Shown piece by piece: positions 18,354 through 29,515 of a DNA stretch of 64,000 nucleotides. The notes under the pieces were generated by a model. The model was given only the letters and a program-made list of their open reading frames with translations, ran no database searches and was not told the DNA's origin. The position numbers and the translations under genes were made by a program. Where the stretch lies: contig NC_134568.1 in NCBI RefSeq assembly GCF_050947875.1, positions 254,517,778 through 254,581,777 on the forward strand, written 5' to 3'. Numbering within the stretch: position 1 is the first letter of the stretch; the number at the start of each line of letters is the position of its first letter. The DNA is from Dermacentor variabilis. Lineage: Eukaryota > Arthropoda > Arachnida > Ixodida > Ixodidae.

Positions 18354-20643
18354 GCCGAGTCACCCAGAGGGAAATTTCTCGGGCAACCGCATGTGCACGT
18401 TCGTTACCCGGCAGCGAGGTATGACCAGGGGTCCAGAGTAAGTGGATGCGGGGAGGTGTGGTTGGCGTATTTTGCGGGATCTGTTTGAGAATTTGGTGCG
18501 CCGCTCTCGGGATGCCATGTACTGATAGGAACGCCCGGCATGCCTGTTGCGAGTCCGTCAATATATACACTTCCTCAAGAACACGGATGGCGTATCGAAT
18601 TGCAAGAGCAACACCGAGAATTTCTCCGTAAGCGGCATTTGTTCCGCGCATTGCAGCAGAGTCTCTCAGGGATTCGGTGCCATCCAAAACTACCGAGGTA
18701 TAGCCCTCTTGAGTGCGTGATGTATCCGTGTATAAAGTATGTGTTTCCGGGATGTTTTCAAGCATGCGGCCAATGTATCGTACACGGGCTTTGCGACGCC
18801 CTTTGTCATGCTCGGGGTGCGTATTACGTGGCAATGGATGAATACTTAGTGCTTGGCCTATCGCTGACGACAAGATCGTTGGACGGGTTTCAGACTCAAG
18901 GGGTGGGACAGAGTATCCTAGCCGTGTGAGAAGATGGCGTCCAGTAGGAGTGAATAGGAGGCGCTGGCGATGGCTGACCCAATGTGCCTCTAGCAGCTCG
19001 CCTAGAGTGTTATGTGTCCCTAAGTTAAGGAGACGGCGTGTGGAAGTATAGTTCGGGAGGCCATGGGCCAGCTTCGTCGCTTTGCGAATCATTGCGTCTA
19101 TGCGAAGTTGTTGCGCTTGGGTCAACTGCTGAAATGGGAGATGGTATGTAAGGCGGCTGATCACGCATGCCTCCACCAAGCGCAGCAGGTCCTCTTCTCG
19201 AAGGCCCGAGCGCCTGTTGGAGACCCTTCGGATCATGGCCAGAATTTGCTCAATCTGTCTGGATAGAAGGGAAACAGTATAGTTTGACCTGTCATCCGCT
19301 TGGACGTGTAGGGCGAGGGTACGAACACGATTAACCTGTGGTATCGGTGTGCCATCCACGTGCACAGTGATAGGGGGAGTAGAGGAACGGCTCCGGGGGC
19401 GAATGATTATGAGCTCCGACTTTTCCGGAGCACATCTTAAGCCGCATTTTCTCGCGTACTCGGAAACTGTATCGACTGCTTGCTGCAGTCGCTCTTGGAT
19501 GGCTCCGTCGGAACCCCGTGCCGACCAGATAGTAATGTCGTCCGCATAAATAGCGTGGGCGACATCAGGGATCTTGTCGAGTAGCCGGGGGAGCCCTGCG
19601 AGCGTGATATTGAATAGAGTAGGAGAAAGAACTGAGCCCTGGGGTGTCCCACGTCCTACAAGGCGAATCGTACCGGATCGATGCGGTCCCATTCCTACGG
19701 TGGCTGTGCGATCTCGAAGAAATGCGCGGATATAGTTGTGCATACGAGTTCCACAGTGTGTATGTGCAACATTGCGAAGGATGAGGTCGTGTTCCACATT
19801 ATCTAATGCCCCTTTTAGGTCTAAGGCGATGAGTGCTCTCGTTTGGGCGGACGACGGAGGTCCTATGACTTCCTCCCGCAATTGTAAAAGCACATCTTTG
19901 GCAGACAGATGGGCCTGATGTCCGAATTGTGAGTTAGAAAAGAATGATTTTTCTTCAAGGAAGGGCTGCAGACGCCGCAAGAGTGCATGCTCCATGAGCT
20001 TACCAATGCAGGATTTTAGGGAGATGGGTCGTAAGTTTTCAACCTTAACAGGCTTGTCCGGCTTGGGGATCAGTGTGATGTCGGCGTATCGCCATGCTTG
20101 GGGAAGCATGCCCTTGCGCCAGCAATCATTGAAGATATGGGTGAGGTGGTTAATATCCGCGTCACTGAGGTTACGAAGGGTGGCGAATCGGATGTGGTCG
20201 GCTCCCGGTGCCGTGTTGCGGCGTAGGTCTTGTAGGACCACCCGCACCTCGTCAGATGTGATGTCTGCATCGAGCAATTCGTTCGCCCCGCCTACATAAG
20301 GATAGTCGGGGTACTGCGGCGGCGGGCCTGTGGGTATGAAATGCTTCTCTTGCTCTCTGAGGAGTGTCGAGACATCGTCCCTGTACTCGTGCATTAGGAT
20401 GTGCAGCTGTTGAAATGTTTTTCCCTTTGTTGTGGTGGGATCTGTGAGTGAGCGAAGAATCGACCACGTTTTTGCTGTGCCCAATGTGCCTGAGAGGCGA
20501 TCGCAAAATCCTCGCCAGTTATTCCTTGTAAGGATCTCTGCATACTCCTGAGATTCCCGTGTAATTTGATCTATACGTTTCCTAAGTTTGCGATGGGGCG
20601 TTGTCGTTTCCATCGTCGTGTCAACCCTCTGCGAGCGTTCCAA
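18328..20643 (-). pseudogene. LINE ORF2: reverse transcriptase and RNase H
   Basis: A 771-codon frame. RT motifs in order: NTAPGADHIRFATLRNL (about 143), YADITLIPKPDKP (about 185), LRPISLKS, LIALDLKGALDNVEHD (about 272), GTPQGSVLSPTLFN (about 332) and the catalytic YADD near 366. RNase H begins at LYTDTSRTQEGYTS, with YGEILGVALAI, ILTDSQQACRAF and GNERAHAVARE giving the Asp-Glu-Asp-Asp set. Both catalytic centres look intact. The frame is separated from the endonuclease upstream (near 20620) and from the C-terminus downstream (near 18340) by frameshifts. The Met at 20643 is therefore not the native start. Confidence 0.9.
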
Positions 20644-21480
20644 AGATGAAGTAGATGCGGGTCTATGTCTGGTGTCTCGGTTGTGGTACGCAGTGTGCTC
20701 GTGGTGGCCTCTAGATCTTGTGCGAGGGAGTCAAGCCAGCGTTCGTACCCTTGGCGCTGAGGTGGGTCCTCGCGACGTTCCCTGAATTTCGCCCAATCCG
20801 TTATACGCACACTTCGCTCGGGCCTCCGCGCACCCCGTAATGACAAGGTAGTCGCCACAATGTGGTGGTCACTACCAAGGTGCTCCGCTATAGCCCGTGC
20901 GCAATTACTGGGTCAGTATTGCGCACGAAGGTAAGGTCAGGGCAGGTATCACGAGATACGCTGTTGCCCATCCGTACGGGGTGCTCTGGGTCGGTAAGCA
21001 GTGTGTATCTCATGTTACAGATGGCATTCCGTGAGCGGGTCCCTTTAGCCTGCGATTTAACCTAACCCCATGCAGTATGCGGAGCGTTAAAGTCGCCGGT
21101 CACCACACAAACCCGTCCAAACCTACCAAATTCTGTTAGTAGGTGCTGAAAACAGTGCGTTCGCGAACGGGGGGAACTGTATGCATTGAGTATAAACAGA
21201 CTCTCGCTGCGTTTTCCTTTGCTAATTATTTCCAATATTTGGTGAGGAATGTCAATGTTAGTGGTATGCATGCGACATGTAACATGTTTCGAAACTAAGG
21301 CTCCCACAAGAGGAGAGACACCCGAGAGCGTGCTGTAGTCGGATAAAGAAGGGATGTGATTGACTTCCTGTAAGAGGATGGCATCGGGAGGGTTCGTGGA
21401 TGTGGCGATATACTGCTGTAGGGAACCTCGTTTTCAGCGGAATCCCCTACAATTCCACTGTCACACCACTAGTTGCTCTG
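20571..21480 (-). pseudogene. LINE ORF2: AP endonuclease domain
   Basis: The N-terminal endonuclease of ORF2 in broken frames. Near 21330-21480 lies a block with AILLQEVNHIP, the Glu metal-binding motif. 21062-21307 has LFILNAYSSPRSR and VVTGDFNAPHTAWG, the Asp-x-Asn motif. After a stop and shift near 21060, a block ending HLGSDHHIV (about 20860-20890) supplies the Ser-Asp-His motif, followed by the EN-RT linker in 20571-20858. The domain order is complete but it cannot be translated as one protein. Confidence 0.82.
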
Positions 21481-23332
21481 CGTTACGCGGCGCCATCATC
21501 ATCGCGAGAGGAAGCAGGCGGTCGTGCATAGGGATGCGGGCGCCGGGTGCCCACATTTGAAGGTTGCGGCCGAGAGCCTTGGTCGAAAGAGCGCTTTCGT
21601 TGTTACCGCTAAGCTCAGGAACTTGCATGCGTGCGAAAGTGCACTCGATACATGATTTGTCTTGCTCCGTAATCCCTATTTGAAGGGCCTCCATTTGGCG
21701 TTCTATCCTGTCCAGAGCCGCCTGCATACTAGTGCTCATGTCTGCCACCAGTGCGTCCATTTATTTTTGCAGGCGCTCACAGCGCGCCTCCATGTCACGA
21801 CGTAGGCGGGCTATTTCTATTAGAGAATCGGGATTTGATAACGGATTGGTAATAGGGGAAGGGGTAGGGAGACATTTACGGGGCGGAGCGAGCTGTGGGG
21901 GACCCTCCGCCCGACCTACCTCCCGAAGCGCCTCCATCGCTGTTTTCTTCTCCGGGGTCCGCTGCACCCCTGAAGGGACCAGAGTCACCTTGGCTGGAGC
22001 GTTGGTCTGCAGGGCCTTCTTGTAGGATTGTTGGGAAGATGGGGAAGGAGGTCGCCTCTCTGGGAGGCGCACCGATGCCTCGCGGAATCGGGACCGAGAC
22101 TTGGAGCGGGTCCGGAACATGCGACGGCATCTCGAACGGGTCTCCGACCGGTCTTGTCTGGTCTCCTTCGTTGGGGCGCGCGACGTTCGGGTCTCCGCCG
22201 TATCTGTAGTAGTGGTCGGGTCTTTGGAGGGTTGAAGTTCACGCTGCTCTTTCTCGAGAGCTTTCCGCACCCAAGCTTTGTTCAGTGTCTACCTAGCACG
22301 CCGCGGGCAGTTTCGAGCCGCTGTAGGGTGGGTCCCGTCACAGGATCTGCAGCGTGGGGTGCACGGATGTGACGGGGTGGGGTTGTCAGTCCCGCACGTC
22401 GCGCAAATGACCACATGCGGCGTAGGACAGTAATCAGCCCAATGGCCGAGCTTGTGACATATCTTGCAGAGCAGTTGGCGGGGTCTATGGGGGTAGCAGC
22501 GGAGTTCTGCACCATAGAAACGCATGTAGCGAGGCACTTTAAGTCCTTCAAATGTTACCAACGCAACGTTGGTTTGACCCATCATTCGTGCTTGAAGTAT
22601 TTGAGTTCCAGGAGCCAGAAGCTCATCCACTAGCTTGGAAGACGGTGTACCGGGCAAAAGACCAGGAACAATTCCCTTGCATGAGTTGTCTGGGGTCGCA
22701 AAATATGTTGTGATGGGATAGACCCGCTGACCAAGGTTCAGCTCTCTCACCTTGTACAATGCGTCGGCTACGTGTGACTGGGGTGTGCTGATGATTGCCA
22801 AGTTCTGCTGAGGTCGCAGTCGGAATATGATGTCCTGACGATCGTCGGTGGTCAAGCCGGCTGCACTCCATAGAGCACTGGCGAGTTCTGGGCGCGTCCA
22901 CTTATCGAGGCAAAGTCCTCCGTGAGGCCGCAGAATTATCTTTTCATCGTGCAAAGGAAGTTGAGGCAGGTTCTGGTTCCGACTGCGCTTGCGTACGGTA
23001 GGCTGGGAGGCGTCCGGAATGCCCAAGATGTTCTCGGAGTGTTCCGTCTTAGCGTGCGTTTGACGGATGCGTCGCTTATGTATGACTGTCTTGCAACAGC
23101 CACCTGTGTCGTCGTCAGTTTTGTCGTCGTAAATGTTCGGGGTAGCATCTTCCTCCATCCTTTCCCCGGTCGGAGTGTCTACCTCTCGTTGTTGGGAGGG
23201 AAAATTGGCGACGATGGGGATCGGCGGCCACTCCCGCGGTATCCGCCTCGGGCGTCTTCGTTGTTGTCGAGGGACTCGCGGCGGCGTTCTCCGTCGCAGA
23301 TTGCGTCTTCTGCTCGTTGGAAAATGACGTTG
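21461..23332 (-). pseudogene. LINE ORF1 with zinc knuckles, two in-frame stops
   Basis: The RNA-binding ORF1. The part nearest Gypsy-2 (about 23110-23332) is acidic and Ser/Thr-rich, with a probable frameshift near 23220. The central part has a conserved fold (WTRPELASALWSAAGL, VALVTFEGLKVPRYM) and then the CCHC knuckle CKICHKLGHWADYC plus a second Cys-rich block (CRSCDGTHPTAARNC). After a TAG near 22289 the same frame continues through an Arg/Ser-rich segment (22270-21761), then past a TAA into a short coiled-coil tail (21760-21461). Apart from these lesions the reading frame is well preserved. It is non-functional as it stands. Confidence 0.8.
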
Positions 23333-23336
23333 CGGT

Positions 23337-24228
23337 TGTTTGGATCTGACTGCTGGTACGATCTGTTGGGAACTCGGCGCTGACGCCCGTGGTTGTACCT
23401 GGGTCGCAAGCCCCAAGGGTAGCGTTGGCCTGGCGGCCTGGGGAACAACTCGAAGCATCCGAAGGTCCCGGCAAAGCATGAGTCGACTGGTAACAACGAA
23501 ACAACTTGTTTATTTTAACATCGCAAAGAGTTGGCGGTCAGGTTTGACCGAAGTAGAGAGACGGGAGAGCACTTCACTCAACTGAAGAAATCGGAGCCCT
23601 CCTTTTGGCGTCCGGGGGCAGCTGTTTTTATACTCTCGCAGTTGAGGGCAAGAAGGAACCCCTCAAAAGACGAGCACGTGAATGTACAATGGGCTAATGG
23701 TGACGCACACTGTCGTAGCGATGCCGTAGCACCATGTCGTGGCGCTGCGCACGATCTCGTAGCACCCTGTCGTGGCGCTGCGCACGATCTCGTAGCACCC
23801 TGTCGTGGCGCTGCCGGTCGGACACAATGACTGTAATGAGAGGATGGTCCCTGCTTTGGCATCGCCTGTTTCGGGCACAATGACTGGAACGAGATCCCTG
23901 CTTTGGCATCGCCTGTTTCGGGCCCAATAACTGGAATGAGATCCCTGCTTTGGCATCGCCTGTTTCGGGCACAATGACTGGAACGAGATCCCTGCTTTGG
24001 CATCGCCTGTTTCGGGCCCAATAACTGGAATGAGATCCCTGCTTTGGCATCGCCTGTTTCGGGCACAATGACTGGAATGCGAGGAGGATCCCTAGGCGGT
24101 CGCATCGCCGCAGACGCGCCTGGAAACACCTGGCGATGAGTGTTGCGGCGACGACGATCGGGCCAAAATGTCTGCCGCCCCGCCGCAGTCGCGCCGGCAA
24201 AACCACGTGTCGCAGGCGAAACGCAACA
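23337..24228 (-). repeat. Gypsy-2 3' LTR
   Basis: 892 bp. Its U3 part carries five copies of a 47-bp unit (starting 23849, 23896, 23943, 23990, 24037) and three copies of a 33-bp unit (starting 23725, 23758, 23791). TATA is at 23625-23632 on the minus strand. The LTR runs into a frame that continues into LINE ORF1, but that joint reading frame is fortuitous. Confidence 0.92.
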
Positions 24229-24714
24229 GACCGCCCCGCCGGGGGAAGGAGATCCCGATGGACAGGGGACTGCATCCGCTGTCCGGAGGGATGTCGCTCG
24301 ATGATGCTCATAACCGAAGTCGGGCGTCCCTTGACGTTTCTTGAGCGCAGCGCACAGAGAAGGCCTCGTTCTCTCGTTCAGGTTCGCACGGGACACTGCA
24401 AAGTGACTTCGGGAGAGTTCACATTTTTGTTCTCGTTCCCGGCAAGCGTTAGAACTACGCTGAAAACTCAACCGCTCAGTCAGCAAGCACGGCACAACCC
24501 TCACTAAGCCCTGCCAGGCTCTTTCCCCTTTTTATACCACTGCCTAGTTCCTTACAGTAGTCTAGCATCACTCAGAACGCGTCCACAAATTGAAAAATTG
24601 CACTAGAAAGCATATCATCACTTTGAAACACTAAACAAAAGCAATATGTTAAAAAAAATCCTGCCTCAGGAAAAAAAACATCAGTAACAAACAATTTTGA
24701 GGCTGATTCCTACG
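24229..24714 (-). other. Gypsy-2 3' internal non-coding region
   Basis: Counterpart of 10367-10853, nearly identical, with the same TATA-like tataaaaaggggg on the minus strand at 24524-24536. It ends at the RNase H stop. Confidence 0.7.
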
Positions 24715-27399
24715 TTAGGGGCTTCGACTTAAGCCATCGGCGTTACCGTTGAGACTCCCCTTTTTGTAACGCACCTCAAAGGAATATTGTTGTAAAGCGA
24801 GGCTCCAGCGCAGGAGGCGGCCATTTTTGGGAGAGATGGTCTGCAGCCATTGGAGAGGGCAGTGATCCGTCTCAATGATAAACCTCGAGCCGGCTAGATA
24901 GCATGACAATTTCTGAACGGCCCACACGAGACACGCACACTCTTTCTCGGTGGCGCTATACGCCTGCTCACGACTGGTCAGCTTACGACTAGCATACAGG
25001 ACGGGGTGTTCTACTTCTCCATTTTCCCGTTGGCACAGTACAACGCCCATGCCTCGCTCACTAGCATCGCACTGAACAATGAACTCTTTTGTATAGTCTG
25101 GCGATCGTAGCACAGGCTGGCTTGTTAGGGCACTCTTTAGGGCGCTAAAAGCTCTTTCCTTTGTCTCGTCCCAGACGACTGTTTGAGGCTCTGTTTTTCT
25201 TAGAGCATCCGTCAGGGGAGCCGCGATATCAGAGTACCTAGGGATGTACCTCTGATAGTAGCCGGCGACACCCAAGAACGACCGAATATCGGTCTTGGTG
25301 CGCGGTTGCGGAAAGTCTCGCACAGCGGCCACTTTTATTTCAGAGGGGCGGCGACGACCCTGACCAATCACGTGACCGAGGTAGACAACCTCGGCCTGTG
25401 CTAACTGGCACTTAGGAGCCTTGACTGTCAAGCCCGCTTCGCGCAGGCGGGTTAGCACTGCCCGCAAGTGTGCCATATGCTCAGACCAGGATGCGGAGAA
25501 TATCGCTACGTCGTCTAGATACGGTAAAGCGAATTCTTGCTGTCCCCGCAACACTTTATCCATGAGACTTGAAAAACAGTATGGCGCGTTCTTCAAACCA
25601 AAACTCAACACTTTAGGACGGAATGTTCCCATTGGTGAAATGAACGCCGCATACCTACTAGCCTCTTCCGTAAGTGGAACCTGCCAGTAACCCCTGACAA
25701 GATCTAGGGTGGAAATAAACTGAGCGCTACTAACTTTCTCAAGGCGCTCCTCGATGTTAGGGATCGGATAAATTTGATCCTTAGTGATGGAATTAAGCCT
25801 GCGGTAGTCGACGCAAGGACGAGGTTCCTTGCCCGGTACCTCAACTAAAATCAAAGGGGAGGTATAGTCACTCTCACCTGCCTCAATAACACCGAGCTGT
25901 AGCATTTTCTTTACCTCAGCCTCCATAATATCGCTCTGGCGGGGTGACACCCGATACGCCTTGGATCGTACTGGCTCTGGGGAGGTAAGTTCTATATCAT
26001 GAGTAAGTACCGAAGTCCTACCAGGCCTCTCAGAGAACAGACCTTGAAACTCTTGTAATAGCTGGTGTAGTTCGGTTTTCTGCTCAGGCGACAGCGGTGC
26101 TTTACTGATAAGGTCACTAATGACTTGACCGGTGTCTTCCCTGTTCGTCACTGAGCCTAGTCCCGGAAGCTCGACCGGAAGCTCTTCAGGAACGTTTACC
26201 ATCATGCACACCACTGCTTCCCTTTGTCTATAAGGTTTGAGCAGATTACAGTGGTAAACTTGCTGTGCTTTCCGCTTTCCTGGCAGACTTACCACGTAGT
26301 TAACGTCCGACAGTTTCTGAACAATTCGTGCTGGGCCCTCCCACTGCACGTCTAGTTTGTTGTTTAGCGATGTGCGCAATATCATGACCTCATCGCCAAC
26401 CTCAAAACGACGGGCCCTGGCTGTCCGATCATAATAAACCTTGGCCCTCTGCTGGGCCTTTGTCATTGCTTCACCTGACAACTCCTGTGCCCTTCTTAAG
26501 CGTTCGAGGAGCTTAAGTACGTACTCCACCACGACTGGGTCGTCGCCCCTACCTTCCCATGATTCTCGAAGCATGCGAAGCGGAGATCGAAGCGAGCGAC
26601 CGTACACCAGTTCAGCTGGCGAAAACCCCGTAGCCGCATGCGGCGCGGTCCTTAAAGCAAACATCACCCCAGGCAGACACAGCTCCCAGTCAGTTCGATG
26701 TTCAAAACACAACGCTCTCAACACGCGCTTCATGACGGAGTGGAGCTTCTCAACGGAATTCGACTGTGGGTGGTACACTGAGCTGTGTAACAGCTTTACC
26801 CCACACCTTTCGAGAAAAGTTGTCGTCAAAGCGCTAGTAAACACTGTGCCCTGATCTGATTGGATTTCCGCAGGAAAACCAACTCGCGCAAATATGGACA
26901 GTAGTGCATTGACTATCTCAACTGAGCTGAGTTCTTTAAGCGGCACTGCTTCAGGGAACTTTGTCGCTGGGCAGATCACAGTCAAAATGTGTCTGTACCC
27001 CGTGGCTGTTACCGGCAGAGGTCCCACAGTATCAATAACGAGCCGTCTAAAAGGCTCCGTAATGATAGGTACCAATTTCAACGGCGCCCTCGATTTGTCC
27101 CCTGGTTTGCCCACCCGCTGACAAGTGTCACATGTCCTCACGAAATGGTCTGCGTCCCGAAAACACCCTGGCCAATAGTACTCTTGCAAGAGACGGTCCT
27201 TAGTTTTCTTAACTCCTAGGTGTCCGGACCACGAACCCCCGTGTGACAAGCGCAACAGATCCTGACGATAGCATTGAGGCACGACCAGCTGATCGAACTC
27301 CACTCCTCTGCGGTCTAGATACTTCCGGTACAGGACTCCCCCTCTTTCCACAAAACGCGCAGTTTTCCTGGCGATACCTTCTTTGACATTGCAGCGCAC
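24715..27399 (-). CDS. Gypsy-2 integrase, reverse transcriptase and RNase H
   Basis: An 894-codon frame, open from mid-pol to the RNase H end. The first codon is GTG (Val in context), so it is not a native start; the polyprotein should begin at the gag ATG but is interrupted upstream. Order along the protein: integrase zinc finger, the D,D35E core (IDTVGPL, SDQGTVF, NSVEKLH), GPY/F-like module, then RT with YLDD, then RNase H ending NADGLSRSP. The continuity of integrase into RT shows that this order is native to the family and not a product of rearrangement in Gypsy-1. Residues are nearly identical to Gypsy-1. Confidence 0.9.
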   Translation of the reverse strand: MRCNVKEGIARKTARFVERGGVLYRKYLDRRGVEFDQLVVPQCYRQDLLRLSHGGSWSGHLGVKKTKDRLLQEYYWPGCFRDADHFVRTCDTCQRVGKPGDKSRAPLKLVPIITEPFRRLVIDTVGPLPVTATGYRHILTVICPATKFPEAVPLKELSSVEIVNALLSIFARVGFPAEIQSDQGTVFTSALTTTFLERCGVKLLHSSVYHPQSNSVEKLHSVMKRVLRALCFEHRTDWELCLPGVMFALRTAPHAATGFSPAELVYGRSLRSPLRMLRESWEGRGDDPVVVEYVLKLLERLRRAQELSGEAMTKAQQRAKVYYDRTARARRFEVGDEVMILRTSLNNKLDVQWEGPARIVQKLSDVNYVVSLPGKRKAQQVYHCNLLKPYRQREAVVCMMVNVPEELPVELPGLGSVTNREDTGQVISDLISKAPLSPEQKTELHQLLQEFQGLFSERPGRTSVLTHDIELTSPEPVRSKAYRVSPRQSDIMEAEVKKMLQLGVIEAGESDYTSPLILVEVPGKEPRPCVDYRRLNSITKDQIYPIPNIEERLEKVSSAQFISTLDLVRGYWQVPLTEEASRYAAFISPMGTFRPKVLSFGLKNAPYCFSSLMDKVLRGQQEFALPYLDDVAIFSASWSEHMAHLRAVLTRLREAGLTVKAPKCQLAQAEVVYLGHVIGQGRRRPSEIKVAAVRDFPQPRTKTDIRSFLGVAGYYQRYIPRYSDIAAPLTDALRKTEPQTVVWDETKERAFSALKSALTSQPVLRSPDYTKEFIVQCDASERGMGVVLCQRENGEVEHPVLYASRKLTSREQAYSATEKECACLVWAVQKLSCYLAGSRFIIETDHCPLQWLQTISPKNGRLLRWSLALQQYSFEVRYKKGSLNGNADGLSRSP

Positions 27400-27787
27400 G
27401 TTTTCCAGGCTGCCATCCTTTTTTTTGCTCGGCTATCAAAGCCGACCGGCTGACTTTTAGCAACCTATCAAGTCCGTCTGACGTAGGCGCGATGAGCAAA
27501 TCTGTAGATAGCTCTTCTAACTTTCCCGTGTCGGGCGGTTCCTCTCCAGTATCTGGCGCCTTTAACGTTACAGACTCAAGTCTATTCAGTTCGGGCGTGC
27601 TCTGAATATCAGCTTGCTGCGCCTCTGACCCTTTTTCGTTGTTTGATAACGTCGGCCCCGCAACTACCGCCATTGCAGCGAGCTCCCGAACCTTCGATCT
27701 GGTTAAGGCCTGAACACTAGCTTCACCAAACAAAAGCCCCTTCTCGCGCAGGAGGTGATCGGACCTGTTTGAAAATAGGTACGGGTA
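27400..27787 (-). pseudogene. Gypsy-2 segment between gag/protease and integrase, frameshifted
   Basis: Aligns with Gypsy-1 7300-7680. It begins after a TAG and keeps the linker (MFGEASVQALTRSKVREL). Near 27417-27424 an A run (minus strand) has eight residues instead of seven, which shifts the frame before integrase. It shows slightly more amino-acid differences from Gypsy-1 than the flanking domains do, as expected of a spacer. Confidence 0.85.
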
Positions 27788-29161
27788 CTAGGGTGGCAGC
27801 ATAGATGACACTGCGGCCTCCGTCTCAAGCGCTCCGAAAGGTCCTTCAATAAGCACTTTTGCTACCGGCAGACACACGCTATGAGCTTCCACGGCTTGCT
27901 TGATCCATGCGCACTCGCCCGTGAACATATGGGGTTCTACGTAAGATGGGTGAACTACATCCATCGTAGCTGCGGAATCGCGAAGCACTCGGCACTCTTT
28001 CCCGTTCACGAGGAGGTCTCGCATGTAAGGCTCGAGAAGCTTCATGTTCTCGTCCGTGCTGCCTATTGAAAAAAACACAACTTTTGGTGTTGTTTCCGGA
28101 CACTGCGCCGAAAAGTGACCCGGCTTCTGGCACGTATAACAAACGCCCGCTCGCCTCATCTCGAACCGCTTTCTGCGTTCGGCTTCGGCTGCCGTCTCTT
28201 TACGTTTGGTCGGATTGCTTTCACTCGCATCCTCACTACGCGTGTCCCCCTTAAATCTCATGGGCGTGAACCTTGGCCTCTCAGACTTGGAGCCAAATTC
28301 ACCCTTTTGACCGTCCTTAGCTCCGCGAGCTCGACGCGTCACAAACTCCTCGGCTAGCTCAGCGGCTCTAGCCACCGTACTCACGTCTGGCCTATCCAAG
28401 ACCCAGTATCGCACGTTCTCCGGTAACCGACTATAAAACTGTTCTAGCCCGAAGCACTGCAGAACTTTATCGTGGTCACCGAACGCTTTCTCTTCTTTGA
28501 GCCACTCCTGCATGTTCGACATAAGCCTATACGCAAACTCTGTATATGACTCACTTCTGCCTTTCTCATTTTCCCGAAACTTCCGACGGAACGCCTCCGC
28601 AGACAGCCGGTACTTTTTTAGCAGACTCGATTTTACTTTGTCGAAATCCTCTGCTTCCTCTCTATCCAAGCGAGCGACTACGTCGGCCGCCTCGCCGGGT
28701 AACAAAGTGAGCAAGCGCTGTGGCCACGTTTCCCGAGAGAACCCCTGCTTCTCGCACGTTCGCTCAAAGTTAACCAGGAACAAACCAATGTCCTCTCCAA
28801 GCTTAAACGGCCGCATCAGGTCAGTCATTTTGAACAATACTCGTTCTCCTGCACCGTGTGCCTGACTTCCATTACGAGCGCGTTCCATCTCTACCTCAAG
28901 ACGCTTCATTTCCAAAGCGTGTTGACGGTCACGCTCTTGTTGCTCTCGCTCTTTCTGTTCTTTACGTTCACACTCTTCTTTTTCTTTTGCAGTCTCCCTC
29001 TCTTCAATAGTCTCAAGGCATTCCGACAGCTCGTCATCCTCAGCCTCTAACTCAAGAATAGCCTTTAGCAGTTCTGGTTTTCTGAGTTTGTCTGAGACAT
29101 CCAGACCCAACTCTCTTGCAAGCTCCAACAATTTCGGTTTGCGCAACGACTTCAAATCCAT
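27788..29161 (-). CDS. Gypsy-2 gag with protease-like motif
   Basis: A 457-codon frame starting at the ATG equivalent to the Gypsy-1 gag start. It has the same SAP-like N-terminus, a shorter and rearranged Lys/Glu coiled coil, the SCAN-like capsid region (FYSRLPENVRYWVLD), the CCHC knuckle CYTCQKPGHFSAQC and RDSAATMDVV. It ends at SSMLPP followed by TAG, where Gypsy-1 has CAG (Gln). The gag portion itself could still be made as a protein. Confidence 0.9.
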   Translation of the reverse strand: MDLKSLRKPKLLELARELGLDVSDKLRKPELLKAILELEAEDDELSECLETIEERETAKEKEECERKEQKEREQQERDRQHALEMKRLEVEMERARNGSQAHGAGERVLFKMTDLMRPFKLGEDIGLFLVNFERTCEKQGFSRETWPQRLLTLLPGEAADVVARLDREEAEDFDKVKSSLLKKYRLSAEAFRRKFRENEKGRSESYTEFAYRLMSNMQEWLKEEKAFGDHDKVLQCFGLEQFYSRLPENVRYWVLDRPDVSTVARAAELAEEFVTRRARGAKDGQKGEFGSKSERPRFTPMRFKGDTRSEDASESNPTKRKETAAEAERRKRFEMRRAGVCYTCQKPGHFSAQCPETTPKVVFFSIGSTDENMKLLEPYMRDLLVNGKECRVLRDSAATMDVVHPSYVEPHMFTGECAWIKQAVEAHSVCLPVAKVLIEGPFGALETEAAVSSMLPP

Positions 29162-29515
29162 GGCTGCTCTGAATGCTGCTTTCTCTACTGCTTACTATTG
29201 TCTTGCCGCAAACTAACCCGGCAGCAACGACAACCACAATTACCAGCTCTGTTTCTGACACTAACAAAAGCCTGGCAAAGCTCAGAAGAAGAAAGTCCCG
29301 CACTCACCAAACCTCGCAGGCAGGAATTCCGCGCAGTCGTTCCGCTGCAGGCAACCAGTCGTCACACAGGGCTCGTTGCACTGCTCCCGGATCGTCGTTG
29401 AGCTGCTCAGCATACTGTCAACTGCATCTCTTTGCTGCTGGCCTCCGTTGTCGCGATCTCGCCGCTGGCAGACCGTTGTTTGAAGTCGTAGGCGATCTCA
29501 CCGCTGGCAACCAGA
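29162..29515 (-). other. Gypsy-2 leader with candidate primer-binding site
   Basis: Counterpart of 5540-5893. Starting inside the 5' LTR edge on the minus strand it reads tctggttgccagcggtgaga, again with a second similar motif about 40 bp further on. Confidence 0.55.

Noticed and set aside
22289..23479. A 396-codon frame beginning in the Gypsy-2 LTR and running into LINE ORF1
   Set aside because: The first part is LTR sequence; the junction is an insertion point, so the fusion is fortuitous.
23849..24084. Five regularly spaced 47-bp repeats that look like a CRISPR array
   Set aside because: They are directly adjoining tandem repeats without variable spacers, inside a retrotransposon LTR of a eukaryotic genome.
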